Counted from the first letter of the stretch, positions 1 to 7,274 are shown. The stretch is 10,335 bases of DNA from Planctomycetota bacterium (GCA_021803885.1 JAJZKY010000108.1:1-10335), one strand, 5' to 3'. The notes: generated by a model not told the origin, from the letters alone. Made by a program: numbers and translations.

Positions 1-84
1 TCTATCCATTTCATTCGTGTTATCTGTGGTGGCAGTATTCGCGATGAAAAGCAGCATATCCCGGCTGATTTTTCTATTTTACCC

Positions 85-97
85 GTGAACGGTTACC
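85..97 (+). repeat. Intergenic repeat, copy 1 (GTGAACGGTTACC)
   Basis: The 13 bases are found exactly, in inverse orientation, at 7309-7321. A degenerate copy with one internal mismatch (GTGAACGGCTAC) is at 388-399. All copies are intergenic. One exact 13-base pair in 10 kb is not improbable by chance, so the case rests on the shared intergenic location. Confidence 0.4.
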
Positions 98-153
98 TAA
101 ATCGGTTAATAGGGTGACATTTCTATTTCTTTACAACACTGGGCCATCGGTCA

Positions 154-173
154 GGCCACTGGCGCGAATGGCC
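154..173 (-). terminator. Stem-loop just downstream of the PEP-CTERM tail
   Basis: GGCCA (154-158) pairs with TGGCC (169-173) around a 10-base loop, 11 bases past the stop codon of the minus-strand PEP-CTERM tail. There is no T-run after it on the minus strand, so it is not a canonical Rho-independent terminator. It may mark the end of the former transcript. Confidence 0.25.
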
Positions 174-183
174 ATGCCGCATT

Positions 184-288
184 TCAGGCTTCGCGCCGAC
201 GAACCAACAACAGTATCGTCAAACCAGCAGCCAGTATAAGCAGTGGCACCGGTTCAGGTACTGCTACCGTGGTGGCCGATAGCTTTTC
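184..288 (-). pseudogene. C-terminal remnant of a PEP-CTERM sorted protein
   Basis: On the minus strand, 34 codons end in TGA at 184-186 and spell a textbook PEP-CTERM sorting signal: a VPEP motif at residues 10-13, about 16 hydrophobic residues forming one membrane segment, then the basic tail RRRE and the stop. In known systems such tails direct exported proteins to an exosortase, which cuts near the PEP motif; no exosortase is in this window. The frame is closed immediately upstream by TAA (289-291), and a second stop lies at 325-327. In between, the short stretch NWYEI is in frame. The neighbouring minus frame, open across 296-565, ends at 296 and has no recognisable domain, so a single frameshift does not rebuild a full protein. 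No start codon or ribosome binding site fits a 34-residue product. I read it as the surviving 3' end of a broken gene; sequencing or assembly error is an alternative. Confidence 0.6.
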
Positions 289-494
289 TTAAATTTCATA
301 CCAGTTCACGGCCATGCCGACGAGCTAAAGTTGTAGTGGTTCCGATGTACCCCAAAGCAGACTTCCAGCCTGTCCAGGCGTTCTTTCGTGAACGGCTACG
401 ATCATGGGATAGAGGCCACAGATTCCAAATGGTGTGGATTTTTAGGGAAATGTGTAGCATAAAAATGCCCCTCCGCTGCGAAGAAGCCAACGGA

Positions 495-525
495 TTGTGG
501 CATAGATTCAATTGACGGATACAAT
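495..525 (+). promoter_or_regulatory. Candidate promoter of lysS
   Basis: TTGTGG (495-500) and TACAAT (520-525) resemble -35 and -10 boxes, with a long 19-base spacer. Transcription would begin near 532. That would place the TTG at 512 and the ATG at 527 outside the message and leave a leader of about 25 bases before the ATG at 557. The match is modest and unproven. Confidence 0.3.
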
Positions 526-556
526 AATGGGCTTGGTTGGAATTCGGCGAGGAAAT

Positions 557-2095
557 ATGCTGCAATCAGAGAATCCAGAGTTCAAGTTTCGGCTTACGCG
601 GCTGGAGAAATGGCGGGCCATGGGGGTCGATCCGTTTGGATCACGTGTGGATGGCCTTATTTCCACCGCGACGGCGCGTACATTGCATACCTCGGAAACG
701 CCGCATGACGGTGGACCGGAGGCCAAAGTCGCGGGCCGAATTACGCTGTTACGGGATATCGGCAAACTCATTTTCATTACCATCAGCGACTGGACGGGGT
801 CGATTCAAATCGGCCTGGCGAGGCAATTTCTTTCGGTCGCATGGGAACAGGCTAAACTCCTGGAATTGGGTGACCTTGCTTGGTTTTCCGGCAAAGTAGG
901 CCATACCAAAACCGGTGAAATTACCATTTGGGCGGATCATATCGGTCTGGTGAGCAAAGCACTGCTGCCGCCGCCGGAAAAATTTCATGGTTTGGCGGAT
1001 ACGGAATTGCGTTATCGCCGGCGGTATCTGGATTTAGCGGCCAATACGGAATCGCTGGATATATTCCTGGCGCGTTCAAGAATCATACAATCCATCCGTG
1101 AATTTCTGGCGGCGCGGCAATTTGTCGAAGTGGAAACGCCGATGATGCAGGCGATTCCCGGTGGCGCCGCAGCGCGGCCTTTTATTACCCATCATAATGC
1201 CTTGGATATTGACTTATATATGCGTATCAGCCCGGAGTTGTTTCTTAAACGGCTGCTGGTCGGGGGAATGGAACGCGTGTATGAAATCAACCGGAATTTT
1301 CGCAATGAAGGCCTGGATACGCGCCATAATCCTGAATTCACCATGCTGGAATTGTATCAGGCTTACAGCGATCTGGCCGGGATGATGGAACTTACGGAAA
1401 CCTTGTTGGCCTCTCTGGCCGCGGCCCGGTATGCCGCACTCCATAAGCCCGCCGCGCCGGACGCGCGGATCAAATTACCTTTTGGGGACCGGCTTATTGA
1501 TTTTACAGCGCCATTTGAACGTATCAGTTATGGGGAACTGTTTACCCGGCATGTGGGTGCGGACATGACCGATGACCATGCGGTGCGGCAGATCGCGGCG
1601 CAGCATGGCCTTCCGGATGCGGTCAAGATGGACCATGATGTGCTGGTGGGCCAGTTATTTGAACGCCTGGCCGAACCAACGCTCCAGGACCGCACGCATC
1701 CGGTGTTTGTATATGATTACCCCGCCGGCTTGTGCCCGTTGACGAAACGCAAAACCGGGAAGTCTCATCTGGCCGAGCGGTTTGAGCTTTACGTTGCGGG
1801 CATGGAATTGGCCAATGCCTATACCGAACTTAATGACCCCCTGATACAGTATGAAACATTTTCAGCCCAGCTCGCCGGGTTGAAGGCTGAGGATTCCATG
1901 GCCCGCATGGATCATGATTTCATTACCGCCTTGTGCCACGGCATGCCGCCGGCGGGCGGGCTGGGCATCGGAATTGACCGGCTGGTAATGCTGCTGACCA
2001 GCCAAACCAGCATTCGCGATGTGGTACTGTTTCCGTTGCTCAAGTCGCGGAGCGTTGACGCGACGGACACGCCGGAGCCGTCACCGGGCGCCTGA
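557..2095 (+). CDS. lysS: Lysyl-tRNA synthetase, class II
   Basis: This cytoplasmic enzyme charges tRNA-Lys with lysine using ATP. From the ATG at 557 it has 512 residues, normal for bacterial LysS. An N-terminal OB-fold for anticodon binding spans roughly residues 55-135. The class II catalytic domain follows: motif 1 FVEVETP (189-195), motif 2 with INRNFRNEG (about 244-252) and HNPEFT (257-262), and motif 3 GLGIGIDR (468-475). The stretch ANAYTELNDP before motif 3 is typical of LysRS, and the protein ends soon after the usual IRDVVLFP. The frame is open back to a TTG at 512, with another ATG at 527. I prefer 557 because GGCGAGG lies just upstream (spacing short, about 4 bases), the candidate promoter fits, and family alignment begins near here. 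It is the first gene of a four-gene plus-strand run; the permease starts 62 bases later. No key residue appears to be missing. Confidence 0.95.
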   Translation: MLQSENPEFKFRLTRLEKWRAMGVDPFGSRVDGLISTATARTLHTSETPHDGGPEAKVAGRITLLRDIGKLIFITISDWTGSIQIGLARQFLSVAWEQAKLLELGDLAWFSGKVGHTKTGEITIWADHIGLVSKALLPPPEKFHGLADTELRYRRRYLDLAANTESLDIFLARSRIIQSIREFLAARQFVEVETPMMQAIPGGAAARPFITHHNALDIDLYMRISPELFLKRLLVGGMERVYEINRNFRNEGLDTRHNPEFTMLELYQAYSDLAGMMELTETLLASLAAARYAALHKPAAPDARIKLPFGDRLIDFTAPFERISYGELFTRHVGADMTDDHAVRQIAAQHGLPDAVKMDHDVLVGQLFERLAEPTLQDRTHPVFVYDYPAGLCPLTKRKTGKSHLAERFELYVAGMELANAYTELNDPLIQYETFSAQLAGLKAEDSMARMDHDFITALCHGMPPAGGLGIGIDRLVMLLTSQTSIRDVVLFPLLKSRSVDATDTPEPSPGA

Positions 2096-2157
2096 ATAAT
2101 AAGGATGTGGATATTGAATCCGCGACCGGTATCCGCGGTTACTTTCCTGAAATACTG

Positions 2158-3861
2158 ATGTATAAATTCTTTCTTTGTTTCCGTTATCTCACACGCAAGG
2201 GAATTGTCCTGTTTCCCGTGCTGGCGGTGTGGTTATGTGTGATGATGCTCATTATCGTCAACAGCATTATGACGGGCTTCGTCAATCGGGTGCGGGATGC
2301 GGGCCGATCCCTGATGGGGGATGTGGTTATCCAAAGCGATTCCATGGCGGGTTTTCCGTATTACCGGCAGATTCAACAACAATTGGCGCTGCTTCCGCAG
2401 GTAAAAGCCAGTACGCCGGTAATCAGTGCTTACGGACTATTTAATCTTCCTGAAAACCAGGTGAATACCGGGGTAGAGGTCATGGGTGTGGAAGCGGCCA
2501 GTGAATCCAGGGTCAGTTCCTTCGGAAGCAGCCTGTTCTGGCAATACCAAGCTCCGATGCAGGCAGTGCAGGATTTACGAGGGGTCGGCTTTCCGACCAC
2601 CCGTGCAAATTTACTGGCGTATGCCCGACAGCGTTTACTGGCGGCGGCCAAAGTGGAAAATGCCAGGCAGCAGGCGTTTGCACATCTTAAACCCATTCCC
2701 CCGACGGCATGGTTGGCATCGATCCGCCGCCATTGGCAGGTCATAACGCATGAAGATTACCAGCAGGCGGTTTACAGGGAGAATCGGGCGGACCGTGACC
2801 TGCGCATGGTGCAGAAACTTCCGAATACCACCTTCGCCAATGCTGCCGCCCTGCGTGCCGCGCTGGTACCGAAGGTACCGACATTCAAACCGCCGCCGCA
2901 GGCCGCCGAGCGTTACATGATCGCCGCGGATGAACCGAAGAACGGCTGTGTGATCGGTGTGGATTTGGGGTTGTATCGGCGCGATCGTTTCGGACATTAT
3001 CACCGTCCGCCATGGGTGCGTTTTTCGCCGGTGATTATTACCGTAGTTCCCGTGACGATTAAAGCGACGCTGGCGCAACCGCAGAGCCGACGGTTCGTCA
3101 TTGTGGATGATTCCCGTACCCGCGTGTACGCGGTGGATTCCAAAACGGTCTACATTCCCTTTCATGCGGCCCAGAAAATGGCGTTTATGCAAAGACAGGA
3201 TTTGCTTAATGGCGGCACCCGTCCGCCCCGATGCAGCGAAATTCAGGTGCTGGTGCGGCATGATTCCAGCGAGCGCAGTATTCTGGCCGCCCGCCAGGCC
3301 ATTGCCCGTGTGGTTCATCACTTGGAATTGTTGCACCCGCAGATGGAAATCGCCGGCCTGCGCGTGCGCACCTGGGATCAGGTGCAGGCGCAATATATCC
3401 GGGCGGTGGATAACGAGCGAAATATGATCACGTTTCTGCTGGGATTGATGAGTCTGGTGGTGGTCATTGTCATTTTCCTGATTTTTTACATGCTGGTAAG
3501 GGATAAGACACGCGACATAGGCATCATCAAAGCCATCGGCGGCAGCGAAGAAGGACTGGGCGTGATTTTTATTCTCTACGGCATGTTGATCAGTTCCGCC
3601 GGGGCGCTGCTGGGGTTGCTCACCGGGGTCTGGTTTGTGCGTAATGATAATTGGATACACGATCACATATTATGGCGGATATTCGGCATTTCCATCTGGA
3701 ACCGTAAAATTTACGTTTTTTCCAGAATTCCTGATCAGATTGATCCGCATGCCGTCTCATGGATCGTCATTTTCGCTGTTCTGGCGGGGTTGCTGGGGGC
3801 GCTGATTCCGGCCATTCTGGCCGCCCGGCAGGATCCGGTGGAGGCGCTGCGTTATGAATGA
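2158..3861 (+). CDS. LolC/LolE/MacB-like ABC transporter permease (FtsX family)
   Basis: This is an inner-membrane permease of the type VII (MacB/LolCDE) ABC group, which uses ATP to move envelope cargo such as lipoproteins rather than passing a solute through a pore. It has four membrane segments: residues about 15-40, 423-447, 467-494 and 532-556. A large periplasmic domain lies between the first and second. The cytoplasmic stretch RDKTRDIGIIKAIGGSEEG (448-466) is the usual coupling region for the ATPase, and the C-terminus DPVEALRYE is diagnostic of the family. The frame opens at a GTG at 2107. ATG 2158 is chosen because family members begin M-Y-K-x-F just before the first membrane segment, and the extra 17 residues are unlike the family. 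No clear Shine-Dalgarno precedes it. At 567 residues it is about 160 longer than E. coli LolC or LolE; the excess is in the periplasmic domain. Its end overlaps the ATPase gene by 8 bases. With one permease gene, a homodimer is likely. Cargo is inferred only; no LolA or LolB is present. Confidence 0.85.
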   Translation: MYKFFLCFRYLTRKGIVLFPVLAVWLCVMMLIIVNSIMTGFVNRVRDAGRSLMGDVVIQSDSMAGFPYYRQIQQQLALLPQVKASTPVISAYGLFNLPENQVNTGVEVMGVEAASESRVSSFGSSLFWQYQAPMQAVQDLRGVGFPTTRANLLAYARQRLLAAAKVENARQQAFAHLKPIPPTAWLASIRRHWQVITHEDYQQAVYRENRADRDLRMVQKLPNTTFANAAALRAALVPKVPTFKPPPQAAERYMIAADEPKNGCVIGVDLGLYRRDRFGHYHRPPWVRFSPVIITVVPVTIKATLAQPQSRRFVIVDDSRTRVYAVDSKTVYIPFHAAQKMAFMQRQDLLNGGTRPPRCSEIQVLVRHDSSERSILAARQAIARVVHHLELLHPQMEIAGLRVRTWDQVQAQYIRAVDNERNMITFLLGLMSLVVVIVIFLIFYMLVRDKTRDIGIIKAIGGSEEGLGVIFILYGMLISSAGALLGLLTGVWFVRNDNWIHDHILWRIFGISIWNRKIYVFSRIPDQIDPHAVSWIVIFAVLAGLLGALIPAILAARQDPVEALRYE

Positions 3862-4615
3862 TCCCGCGATCCAATCCGATTTACAGAGCCGCAAACCACT
3901 TCTGGAATTGCGCCAAATTGATAAAACCTTTCACCTTGGGCCGACGGAAGTCCAGGTGCTTCACGGGGCGGGACTGATCATCCATGAGGGGGAATTTGTG
4001 GCCCTGGTAGGCGCATCCGGGTCCGGCAAAAGTACGCTGTTGCATATTGCCGGGGCCTTGGAATCCGCGGACGCCGGATCGATCATGTTCCGGGGGCAGG
4101 ATATAAGCCGCATGTCCCGCCACGCTCGCCACCGCTTACGCAATGTTGCGTTCGGGTTCGTATTTCAACTGTATCATTTACTGCCGGAATTGAGCGTTCT
4201 GGAAAATGTGATGCTGCCGGCTATGGTGCGGGCGCCCTGGTATAAAGCTTTAATTCGCGCCCGCCCCTGCAAGCACCGGGCTTTGGATTTGTTGGAACAA
4301 TTAGGATTACGGAATCGCCTGCGCCATCGGCCGTCCCAACTTTCTGGTGGGGAGCGGCAGCGCGTGGCCATCGCCCGGGCGCTGATTAACGAGCCGGCCC
4401 TGGTGTTGGCGGATGAACCAACGGGAAATCTGGACCCCAAGACGGGACAGACGATTCTGGACGTTTTGACGGGATTGCACCACCAGGGGGGCCAAAGTAT
4501 TCTGCTGGTGACGCACGATATCAATATCGCCGCACAGGCGGATCGAATTGTGACTCTGCGAGATGGAAAAATTGTGGAAAATGCGTTATCCGTTAAGAAT
4601 GGAAAGACGCGGTAA
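3854..4615 (+). CDS. lolD: LolD-like ABC transporter ATP-binding protein
   Basis: This cytoplasmic ATPase should power the permease encoded just upstream. All nucleotide-binding motifs are intact in 253 residues: Walker [10 protein letters not shown] (53-61), Q-loop glutamine Q105, signature LSGGERQR (163-170), Walker B LVLADE (183-188) followed by the PTGNLD stretch typical of the LolD/MacB/FtsE group, and the switch histidine in LLVTHD (H221). A 16-residue N-terminal extension precedes the canonical [10 protein letters not shown] start. The ATG lies inside the last codons of the permease gene (ATGAATGA, 8-base overlap), so translation is almost certainly coupled and the two products are made together. 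The label LolD is by family resemblance and pairing with a LolC/E-like permease; MacB-type export of another substrate is possible. Confidence 0.9.
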   Translation: MNDPAIQSDLQSRKPLLELRQIDKTFHLGPTEVQVLHGAGLIIHEGEFVALVGASGSGKSTLLHIAGALESADAGSIMFRGQDISRMSRHARHRLRNVAFGFVFQLYHLLPELSVLENVMLPAMVRAPWYKALIRARPCKHRALDLLEQLGLRNRLRHRPSQLSGGERQRVAIARALINEPALVLADEPTGNLDPKTGQTILDVLTGLHHQGGQSILLVTHDINIAAQADRIVTLRDGKIVENALSVKNGKTR

Positions 4616-4636
4616 AACCGGACGGATGTGAACACC

Positions 4637-5722
4637 ATGGCGTTATGGCGACATTTTTTAGCCAGAATAACACAGGCTTCGGAGGAAGAGGAGTCGATGC
4701 CCGCCATGTCGTTTGGCGATCATCTCGATGATTTGCGCAAACGGCTGATTCTGTCTTTGCTGGGAGCAGCGGTCGGCATTGTGATTTGCACGCTGTTCGC
4801 CAATAATATTATTGATTTTCTGTTCCAGCCTTATCTTCTGGCTCTGCGGTATTCGGGGTACCCGCAATCTCTGCTGTATAATAAACCGGCCGGCAATGTC
4901 ATCATGTACCTGATGCTGGGCATCAAGGCGGGATTGCTGCTGGCCAGCCCGTGGATTATTTATCAATTCTGGCTTTTTGTGGCGGCGGGCCTTTACCGGC
5001 GCGAACGGTCTCTGGTATACCGCTATATCGGACCGAGTATCTTTTTGTTTATACTGGGCGTCGCGTTCTTTTTTCTGCTGGTTTTGCCGATCATGCTTAA
5101 GTTTTTTCTGGCATTTAATCAGCAGGTACCCATGCCGCATTTACAGCCCAATGCCATTGAAAATATGATCTACGGAAAACAATTGGAAGTAAACAGCTGG
5201 GCCAAACTTCCCACCGGTAATCAGGTGTCGCCTCTCCTTATACCGATGGTGCGCAGCAATCCGACACATTTTCCCAAACATCATATCGCCTTGTGGTATA
5301 ACGTCGTGCAGGGCCGATTGCTGATTCATGCCGAAGGTCGAATTCTGGCGCTCAACGCCCAGCCTGCCGATTCTCTATTTGCTCCACTGGCCATGCTGCA
5401 TGATTATCTGGGTTTTGTAACCATCATGGCGCTGGTATTCGGTCTGGCCTTTGAATTGCCCATGGTTATGATGGTCCTGGCGCAGATAGGCGTTATGTCG
5501 GCCCGGAAATTCGGACAAATGTGGCGCTATGCGGTTCTGATTCTGGCGGTCTTATCGGCTCTGCTGGCGCCAACACCGGATATTGTCACTTTTTCCAGTA
5601 TTTTTGTGCCTCTGGTTCTGCTGTATCTGCTGGGCCTGGTTTTGGCGACCATCGTAACCGGCCGGAAAAAATCTAATTTCGACTCCGATACCCCGGTCCC
5701 CGATGATCAGACGGTGGAATAA
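4637..5722 (+). CDS. tatC: Twin-arginine translocase subunit TatC, with large periplasmic insertion
   Basis: TatC is the polytopic receptor of the Tat pathway: it binds twin-arginine signal peptides and recruits TatA to move folded proteins. Family marks in this 361-residue reading are HLDDLRKRL near the N-terminus, [15 protein letters not shown] before the third membrane segment (F114 and E123 match E. coli F94 and E103), AFELP (E273, E. coli E170) and a late TPD (D315, E. coli D211). Two features stand out. The aspartate D32 sits where E. coli has E15. The periplasmic loop between membrane segments 3 and 4 (about residues 161-255) is some 80 residues longer than in E. coli, which explains the length against about 260. 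Starts: GTG 4628 and ATG 4637 lie 12 and 21 bases after the ATPase stop. ATG 4697 follows a very strong purine-rich site and is a real alternative. No tatA/tatB is in the window. Confidence 0.92.
   Translation: MALWRHFLARITQASEEEESMPAMSFGDHLDDLRKRLILSLLGAAVGIVICTLFANNIIDFLFQPYLLALRYSGYPQSLLYNKPAGNVIMYLMLGIKAGLLLASPWIIYQFWLFVAAGLYRRERSLVYRYIGPSIFLFILGVAFFFLLVLPIMLKFFLAFNQQVPMPHLQPNAIENMIYGKQLEVNSWAKLPTGNQVSPLLIPMVRSNPTHFPKHHIALWYNVVQGRLLIHAEGRILALNAQPADSLFAPLAMLHDYLGFVTIMALVFGLAFELPMVMMVLAQIGVMSARKFGQMWRYAVLILAVLSALLAPTPDIVTFSSIFVPLVLLYLLGLVLATIVTGRKKSNFDSDTPVPDDQTVE
4681..4693 (+). promoter_or_regulatory. Strong Shine-Dalgarno-like run inside the tatC 5' end
   Basis: GGAGGAAGAGGAG contains both GGAGGA and GAGGAG. 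It lies 3 to 10 bases before an in-frame ATG at 4697, from which TatC would begin [10 protein letters not shown]. Read as codons of the longer form, it encodes part of an acidic EEEE stretch. It therefore either sets the true start or gives a second, shorter TatC. Confidence 0.45.
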
Positions 5723-5960
5723 ATAGCAAATCGGGAATTAAGCCTGAATACCGCCGAGATGGCTCTGAGGCGAGCAACCATGGCCCTGGTGCTCGTGTAA
5801 TACCGGACACAGGGTTCCACCCGCAGCGGCGTGGGGAATATGGCAATTTGAGCCACGGACGTAAAGTGTCACGCACTCCCAATAATATAGTTGGCTGAAT
5901 TTTTATGCGCATGGATCATTATTTTCCGATACTATAAGATGATAGGCTCCGGAGTCGGCA
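5723..5960 (+). other. Structured leader/intergenic region before the GlmU-like gene
   Basis: There is no convincing gene in these 238 bases. Two solid stem-loops can be drawn. The first is 5771-5795, where CGAGCA pairs with TGCTCG and CCA with TGG around one bulged A. The second is 5817-5834, where CCAC pairs with GTGG and CCG with CGG, with a bulged C and a three-base loop. Neither is followed by a T-run, so they are not standard terminators. AT-rich sequence at about 5881-5940 (TACTAT at 5930-5935) could hold a promoter, but no good -35 box is placed correctly. The region may contain a leader RNA, an RNA gene or just a spacer; it matches no riboswitch class I recognise. Confidence 0.4.
5951..5954 (+). 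promoter_or_regulatory. Shine-Dalgarno of the GlmU-family gene
   Basis: GGAG lies 6 bases before ATG 5961, an ideal distance. It selects this start over the downstream in-frame ATG at 6003, where conserved family sequence begins soon afterwards. Confidence 0.6.
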
Positions 5961-7274
5961 ATGAAATCCGACCCGGAATGGTATTCGATAACAGGGCTTG
6001 CCATGGATTTGCAATCTCCCCAGCCACCCATTTATATCCTGGAAGATTTTCGGTTGGAAGATCTTTATCCACTGACTTATACCCGTCCCGCCGCATTATT
6101 ACGTTGCGGAGCGGAAACTTTGCTGGAGCGTATGTTACGCCACCTGCCGCGCCCGCCCAGCGGTATTATTGTGCGCGATACCATCAAGTCCAAAATGCGC
6201 GAAGTATTACGGATTCCCGTCAATCCCAAAATAGACCTGGCCCGCAGCGCCGTATTTATCAATGCCCGCTGGTTAATGACCCAGCCCTTTGAATATCCAC
6301 CGGTGGACACCGCCGGTATGACCGGAGAAGATTTTACATGGGTGCATTTGTCTCCGGCCAAACTGGCGGAACTGGACCTCAAGCGTATCGTGCGGTCCCG
6401 GGTGCTGGAAAAATTGATTACCACCATTAATGCCGGCCTTATAGATGCGATAATGATTCGCTATCCCTGGAATCTTTTGACCCACCAGCAGGATATGCTG
6501 CTGGACGATTTTCAACGTCGGGGCGCCGCCCATTTAAGTGAACCCATGCCTGGCGCGCATCTGTTGAACCCGGAAAATATGTACATTAGTACGGAAGTGC
6601 AGATACTGCCCGGCACAGTGCTTGATGCGCGCAGTGGACCGATAATTGTGGATCGTGGTTCGATCATTCACGCGAACAGTGTGATTACCGGACCAGTTTA
6701 TATCGGCCCGGAATGTGTGATCCGCACTGGCGCGGATATCCGCGAAAATTGCGCCTTTGGTCCCGGATGCCGCATCGGCGGCGAAATTATCGGCAGCACC
6801 TTCCAGGAATATGCCAACAAGCAGCATGAGGGTTTTATGGGACAGACCTTTGTTGGCGCCTGGGTGAATATCGGTGCGGGTACCATTACCAGCAACTTAA
6901 AAAACACCTACGGTATTGTGCGCGTGCCGATCGGCGGAAAAGAACGCATCACCGGCCTGCAGTTCATGGGAGCGGTTATCGGCGATCATGCCAAACTTGG
7001 TATTGGCACGATGCTCAGCACCGGCTCTGTGGTCGGGTTTGCCAGTCATATTCTTACCAGCCGTCCCCCGAAATTCATTCCCAGTTTCGCCTGGGTAACC
7101 GATGCGGGCATTACGCACCTGGAATATGAAAAATCTCTGGAAATTGCCCGCATCGTCCTGCAGCGCCGCAATCAACAGCTCACCACTGCGGATGTGGAAA
7201 TCTTCAATCGTATTTTCACAACCTGGAGCCAGAGCGAAAGCTATCACTGGCGCGACGACGCCGAAGAGCGGTAA
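5961..7274 (+). CDS. GlmU-family sugar nucleotidyltransferase / acetyltransferase (alternate form)
   Basis: This 437-residue protein matches the alternate GlmU family, a putative UDP-GlcNAc diphosphorylase / glucosamine-1-phosphate N-acetyltransferase found in Bacteroidota and Planctomycetota. It is cytoplasmic and would supply UDP-GlcNAc or a related sugar nucleotide for cell-envelope glycans. The N-terminal domain starts with the family motif IYILEDFRLEDLYPLTYTRP (residues 24-43) instead of the classic GlmU glycine-rich LxxGxGTRM loop. The C-terminal part from about residue 205 is a left-handed beta-helix of hexapeptide repeats (for example GPVYIGPECVIRTGADI). NKQHEGFMG followed by VNIGAGTITSNLKN aligns with the E. 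coli GlmU acetyltransferase site, putting H289 at the catalytic histidine position (E. coli H363). PPKFIPSFAW (369-378) is also typical. The start at 5961 is backed by GGAG six bases upstream; ATG 6003 is a weaker alternative. Same strand as tatC but 238 bases away, so it may be transcribed separately. Substrate and acceptor are inferred. Confidence 0.85.
   Translation: MKSDPEWYSITGLAMDLQSPQPPIYILEDFRLEDLYPLTYTRPAALLRCGAETLLERMLRHLPRPPSGIIVRDTIKSKMREVLRIPVNPKIDLARSAVFINARWLMTQPFEYPPVDTAGMTGEDFTWVHLSPAKLAELDLKRIVRSRVLEKLITTINAGLIDAIMIRYPWNLLTHQQDMLLDDFQRRGAAHLSEPMPGAHLLNPENMYISTEVQILPGTVLDARSGPIIVDRGSIIHANSVITGPVYIGPECVIRTGADIRENCAFGPGCRIGGEIIGSTFQEYANKQHEGFMGQTFVGAWVNIGAGTITSNLKNTYGIVRVPIGGKERITGLQFMGAVIGDHAKLGIGTMLSTGSVVGFASHILTSRPPKFIPSFAWVTDAGITHLEYEKSLEIARIVLQRRNQQLTTADVEIFNRIFTTWSQSESYHWRDDAEER

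Larger units (their letters stand above)
1..511. other. Intergenic region with gene remnant and repeat-like sequence
   Basis: No intact gene is supported here. All reading frames are short and lack recognisable domains. The first 35 bases include TTCGTGTTATCTGTGG, which resembles low-complexity dispersed intergenic sequence often seen in environmental genomes (a recollection, not a search result). GTGAACGGTTACC lies at 85-97, a degenerate copy (GTGAACGGCTAC) at 388-399, and an inverted ATCTGTGG-like match (CCACAGATT) near 415-423. A minus-strand PEP-CTERM tail sits at 184-288 and a stem-loop at 154-173. The promoter of lysS probably lies at the right end. The region looks like decayed sequence rather than a functional gene. 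Confidence 0.6.

Noticed and set aside
1..117. Open plus-strand frame from the window edge to TGA at 115-117 (38 codons), possibly the end of a truncated gene
   Set aside because: Its codons are made of the repeat-like TTCGTGTTATCTGTGG and GTGAACGGTTACC sequences and show no domain; it is more likely non-coding.
296..565. Minus-strand open frame of 89 codons, tested as the lost body of the PEP-CTERM protein
   Set aside because: It has no recognisable domain, no ribosome binding site, overlaps the start of lysS, and cannot be joined to the PEP-CTERM tail by a single frameshift.
2107..2157. GTG at 2107 as start of the permease
   Set aside because: AGGA stands only one base before it, and the 17 extra residues are not family-like; ATG 2158 gives the typical N-terminus just ahead of the first membrane segment.
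2635..3666. Long minus-strand open frame of 343 codons opposite the permease gene
   Set aside because: It lies wholly antisense to a clear FtsX-family gene, is rich in His, Gln and Arg as expected of an antisense shadow, and has no family motif.
4174..4707. Minus-strand open frame of 177 codons opposite the ABC ATPase gene
   Set aside because: The plus strand encodes every ABC ATPase motif in order; the antisense product is unlike any protein I recognise.
5811..5823. GGGTTCCACCC, considered as a tRNA T-arm
   Set aside because: The stem is only three pairs, the loop lacks the TTC-R-A pattern, and no acceptor, D or anticodon arms can be placed around it.
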